NCBI GenBank assembly: GCA_965116115.1
Contig: OZ220486.1
Location: 2,542,001-2,606,000 of the forward strand
DNA: 64,000 nucleotides
Source: JAPOXR01 sp965116115
GTDB lineage: Bacteria > Pseudomonadota > Alphaproteobacteria > Rhodobacterales > Rhodobacteraceae
Reading direction: 5' to 3'
The translations under genes were made by a program, and so were the position numbers. This document shows, piece by piece, positions 61,446 to 64,000 of this stretch (position 1 is its first letter; each line of letters starts with the position of its first letter). Under the pieces are notes generated by a model. That model had not been told where the DNA came from. It worked only from the letters and a program-made list of their open reading frames with translations, and did not search any database.

Positions 61446-64000
61446 ATGACCCTGTTCAACCTGTCAGCCAAACCGAGGGTTTTCGCTGTTCCCCCCGGCC
61501 AGAATTTTGCAGCCGAATTCGTGGCGGGGTACCGCCGACGGCTTGCCGGCAAGCCCCCGGAAACCGCCGCGAGAACGTCTGTCATTCTGAGCGCGGAACG
61601 TCTCAGGCAAGGAATCCGTTATGAATTCGCAAAGGGACCGCCCGGACTGCTGCCCGATCTGCGCCTTGTCACCGACTTTGCCGACGACCCGATATTCCCC
61701 GACATTCCTCCGTACGCGGACGAACTTCGTACACGGCTCAAACTCTGGCAGAAGGCTGAAATAATCTTGAAAGATGACGCGCGGTTTTGCTCCCGCATGG
61801 CGGCCTATGATGTGGTAGACAGCCTCATGAGCCTGCTTGATGAAATGTATGCGGAAGGCGTGTGCCCCGAGCGGATCAAGCAGCTGGAACTCCCCATGCG
61901 TTCCGCGCACTGGAAAAAAATCCTTACATTCATCGACATTCGTGAACAGTGCCGGGACGCCGAAGTTCCGCCCGGCAGGGACGCCCGGCAACGTCTGGTC
62001 ATCGAACGGCTGGCGGAGACTTGGAAGACATCTCCTCCCGAGCATCCGGTGATCGTCGCTGGCTCGACCGGATCACGCGGCCCCTCGCAACTGCTGATGA
62101 CAGCAGCCGCGAGACTCCCTCAGGGCGCGGTCGTTCTTCCATGTTTCGATTTCGAGATGCCGCAGGCGATATGGGACTCCTTGGCGGACTCGGAAACCGG
62201 TGAGGAACACCCGCAGTACCGGCTCAGTTGCATTATGAACAAATTTGGCTTGAAGCATAGCGACATTGCCGCTTGGAACGCAGGCTCTGTCCTCGGCAAC
62301 CCGAGGCATCGCTTGATCTCACTGGCACTGAGGCCCGCGCCGGTCACCGACCAGTGGATGACGGAAGGCCCGAAACTCAGCGGTCTGCACGAAGCCGCAG
62401 CCGGCCTGACGCTGATCGAAGCCCCCGGACCGAGGCAAGAAGCTGTCGCGATCGCCTTGCGGTTGCGGGAAGCTGTCGAGGACGGTGAAACGGCGTTGCT
62501 CGCGACCCCAGACCAGAGACTCGCGCGGCAAGTCACGGCGGCGCTGCGAAGATGGAGCATCAGCCTTGAGAACAGTTTCAGCGACAGACTTCTGCATACG
62601 ATGTACGGACGCCTTCTGCACTCCGTGGCCGACATGCTGGGCAAAAGTCCGGATCCGACAGCCCTTATGGCTCTCCTCAAACATCCAATGACGCATGCGG
62701 CTCGTGACAGGGAACTGCACGGTCAGATGACAGCTTGGCTGGAATTGAAGGTCCGGGCTCGGAAAGCGGAAAATGATATTGAAAGTGTCATTGACAGCAT
62801 GCGCTCTAAGCAGGAACCCGACTCAGCAGAGAACGCTTGGATTGCCTGGTTAAAGGATTGTCTCAACTGCGCGTCCAGCGCCTCGGAGAGCAGTCTTTTG
62901 GAATTCGCTGCGCGGCATGAGGATCTGGTTGCGAAATTGGCTGCCGGTTCGCAAACCGGGGATGGAACAGAGACGCTGCCGGCGCCCTCTTCCGCTGATG
63001 AAGCCGCCGCAAGGCTGTTCCAGGCGATGCGCAATGCCAGCGATGCGGGCGGACCGATGGCCTGCATGGATTATGCGCATCTGTTCAAATCTCTTGCCGC
63101 AAGAGAGAACGTCCGGGAAGCGTGCGGCACTCATCCGCTTGTGTCGATTCTGAACACGGTCGATGCCAGGATGCGAGCTCCCGATCTGGTCATTGCCGGC
63201 GGCCTCAATGAAGGAACATGGCCGAAGAAGGCGCAGCCTGATCCATGGCTGAATCGGAATTTGCGCAGGGAGGCAGGTCTGCTGCTGCCCGAGAGACTTT
63301 CCGGCCTGCTGGCACATGACTTCCAGCAGGCCGCATGCGTTGGGAAAACGGTTCTGAGCCGCTGCACCCGCGACATCGATTCGCCGACGGTGCCGGCACG
63401 ATGGCTGAGCCGCCTTGTCAGTCTTCTTGCCGGTCTGGACGGAAACAGCCGTCAGGCACTGGCGGAAATGCGGCGGCGGGGCGACGAAGTCCTGCAAAGA
63501 GCGCGTATAATGGAAGAACCCCGGCAGCGGCTGGAACCGGAAACGCGGCCCCAGCCGAAACCTCCGAGGAGAGTGCGGCCCGGAAAGCTGTCGGTGACGG
63601 CAATCCGAACGCTGATCACGAACCCCTACGAAATCTATGCGAAACATATACTTCGGCTGTGGGAACTGACTCCCCTAAGCGGCGGCGCCGAAATTCTTCA
63701 CCGCGGGATGACCGTTCACAGGATCTTGCGGCTGTTCATCGACGAGACGAAGGAGGATAGCAGCCGCTGCTCGCCGGAACGTCTGCGCGATCTGGCCGCG
63801 GAACAATTCGATGCGAGCGCGCTTCCGCCATATGCGAAGCGGTTCTGGCAAGCGCAGCTGGACTTCATTGCGGAAAACTTCATCAAACAGGAGATGATCC
63901 GCCGCGAACACGGCGACCCCGCCCACCTCCTCGGAAGCACGGGCCAGCACAGATTCCCCGATCTGCGGTTTATCCTGACAGCGCGCGTCGACAGGATCGA
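61446..64000 (+). CDS. addB: double-strand break repair protein AddB, partial (C-terminus beyond window)
   Basis: Subunit of the AddAB helicase-nuclease that processes double-strand ends for RecA. Open from ATG 61446 (GGAG six bases upstream; an in-frame ATG at 61440 is possible) to the window edge, 851 codons; full-length alphaproteobacterial AddB is about 1000 aa. Visible: N-terminal RVFAVPPGQNFAAEFVAGY, the ladder of helicase-like domains (VIVAGSTGSRGP, LIVIAGGLNEGTWPKKAQP-like VIAGGLNEGTWP), and the start of the C-terminal nuclease region (GKLSVTAIRTLITNPYEIYAKHIL; GMTVHRIL). The nuclease catalytic and Fe-S Cys residues lie mostly outside. addA should follow. Confidence 0.9.
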   Translation, partial: MTLFNLSAKPRVFAVPPGQNFAAEFVAGYRRRLAGKPPETAARTSVILSAERLRQGIRYEFAKGPPGLLPDLRLVTDFADDPIFPDIPPYADELRTRLKLWQKAEIILKDDARFCSRMAAYDVVDSLMSLLDEMYAEGVCPERIKQLELPMRSAHWKKILTFIDIREQCRDAEVPPGRDARQRLVIERLAETWKTSPPEHPVIVAGSTGSRGPSQLLMTAAARLPQGAVVLPCFDFEMPQAIWDSLADSETGEEHPQYRLSCIMNKFGLKHSDIAAWNAGSVLGNPRHRLISLALRPAPVTDQWMTEGPKLSGLHEAAAGLTLIEAPGPRQEAVAIALRLREAVEDGETALLATPDQRLARQVTAALRRWSISLENSFSDRLLHTMYGRLLHSVADMLGKSPDPTALMALLKHPMTHAARDRELHGQMTAWLELKVRARKAENDIESVIDSMRSKQEPDSAENAWIAWLKDCLNCASSASESSLLEFAARHEDLVAKLAAGSQTGDGTETLPAPSSADEAAARLFQAMRNASDAGGPMACMDYAHLFKSLAARENVREACGTHPLVSILNTVDARMRAPDLVIAGGLNEGTWPKKAQPDPWLNRNLRREAGLLLPERLSGLLAHDFQQAACVGKTVLSRCTRDIDSPTVPARWLSRLVSLLAGLDGNSRQALAEMRRRGDEVLQRARIMEEPRQRLEPETRPQPKPPRRVRPGKLSVTAIRTLITNPYEIYAKHILRLWELTPLSGGAEILHRGMTVHRILRLFIDETKEDSSRCSPERLRDLAAEQFDASALPPYAKRFWQAQLDFIAENFIKQEMIRREHGDPAHLLGSTGQHRFPDLRFILTARVDRI

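Noticed and set aside
61051..61455. minus-strand gene upstream of addB
   Set aside because: Protein-like stretch noticed, but no start codon near the conserved part and no family recognised; left as a gap note.
1..64000. CRISPR arrays, rRNA operon, additional tRNAs
   Set aside because: No regularly spaced repeats, no rRNA-like sequence and only one TTCGAATCC-type T-arm (57309) was seen.

Overview
This 64 kb window is chromosomal DNA from an alphaproteobacterium, moderately GC-rich by eye. The signs are: a two-piece (circularly permuted) tmRNA gene whose tag ORF reads ANDNRAPLALAA; an alphaproteobacterial SspB; a fused IorA-IorB 2-oxoacid oxidoreductase; the order bolA, J-domain gene, cobS, cobT; ThyX rather than ThyA; an mraZ-to-lpxC division and cell-wall cluster with ddl, ftsQ, ftsA and ftsZ; and an alpha-type AddB. 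Peptidoglycan is probably of the meso-DAP type (DNPR motif in MurE) and the cell is Gram-negative (LpxC, BamD). The exact order or genus cannot be fixed from the sequence alone. Several insertion-sequence remnants and decayed genes suggest a genome with recent IS activity.

Layout. 1-760: 5' end of a probable IS256-type transposase at the edge and a frameshifted Sel1-repeat remnant. 762-5372: doxX-like, thyX, gloA, ssrA, sspB, fumC and a terminator. 5386-10632: two tandem paralogous FAD/GcvT-type dehydrogenases (dimethylglycine/sarcosine dehydrogenase family) and a small ribbon-helix-helix protein. 10587-16129: ccdA, a TusA-like protein, iorAB and a divergent LysR regulator. 16130-18362: an accessory island with an IS30-family element whose transposase carries an in-frame stop, a perfect 50-bp palindrome, and an outer pair of perfect 25-bp inverted repeats. 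18363-22915: bolA, J-domain protein, cobS, cobT (cobaltochelatase). 23074-27385: Xaa-Pro aminopeptidase, recN, bamD.

27386-31242 is a second island: a 624-aa AAA ATPase of unknown role and an IS5 (IS427-type) element placed between lpxC and bamD, which are usually close neighbours in this class. 31243-50980 is the full dcw cluster on the minus strand, transcribed mraZ, rsmH, ftsL, ftsI, murE, murF, mraY, murD, ftsW, murG, murC, murB, ddl, ftsQ, ftsA, ftsZ, lpxC, with many 4-bp start/stop overlaps. An unusually AT-rich block lies upstream of mraZ.

51619-57331: mrp/apbC (apparent CTG start), a DUF1127 peptide, uvrD/pcrA, an SRPBCC protein, a TerC-family membrane protein and tRNA-Gly(GCC). 57332-61445 is a third mosaic region: an IS5 3' remnant, bioY overlapped by a decayed kipA/pxpC-like gene, a second decayed IS30 copy, and a probable phosphorothioate-DNA-dependent HNH restriction endonuclease. 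The window ends inside addB.

I found no clear evidence of a wholly new multi-gene system. The most interesting items are the ssrA-sspB adjacency, the AAA-ATPase/IS5 island splitting lpxC from bamD, the solitary phosphorothioation-dependent nuclease, the perfect palindrome and nested repeats around the IS30 copy, and the decaying kipA-bioY unit.
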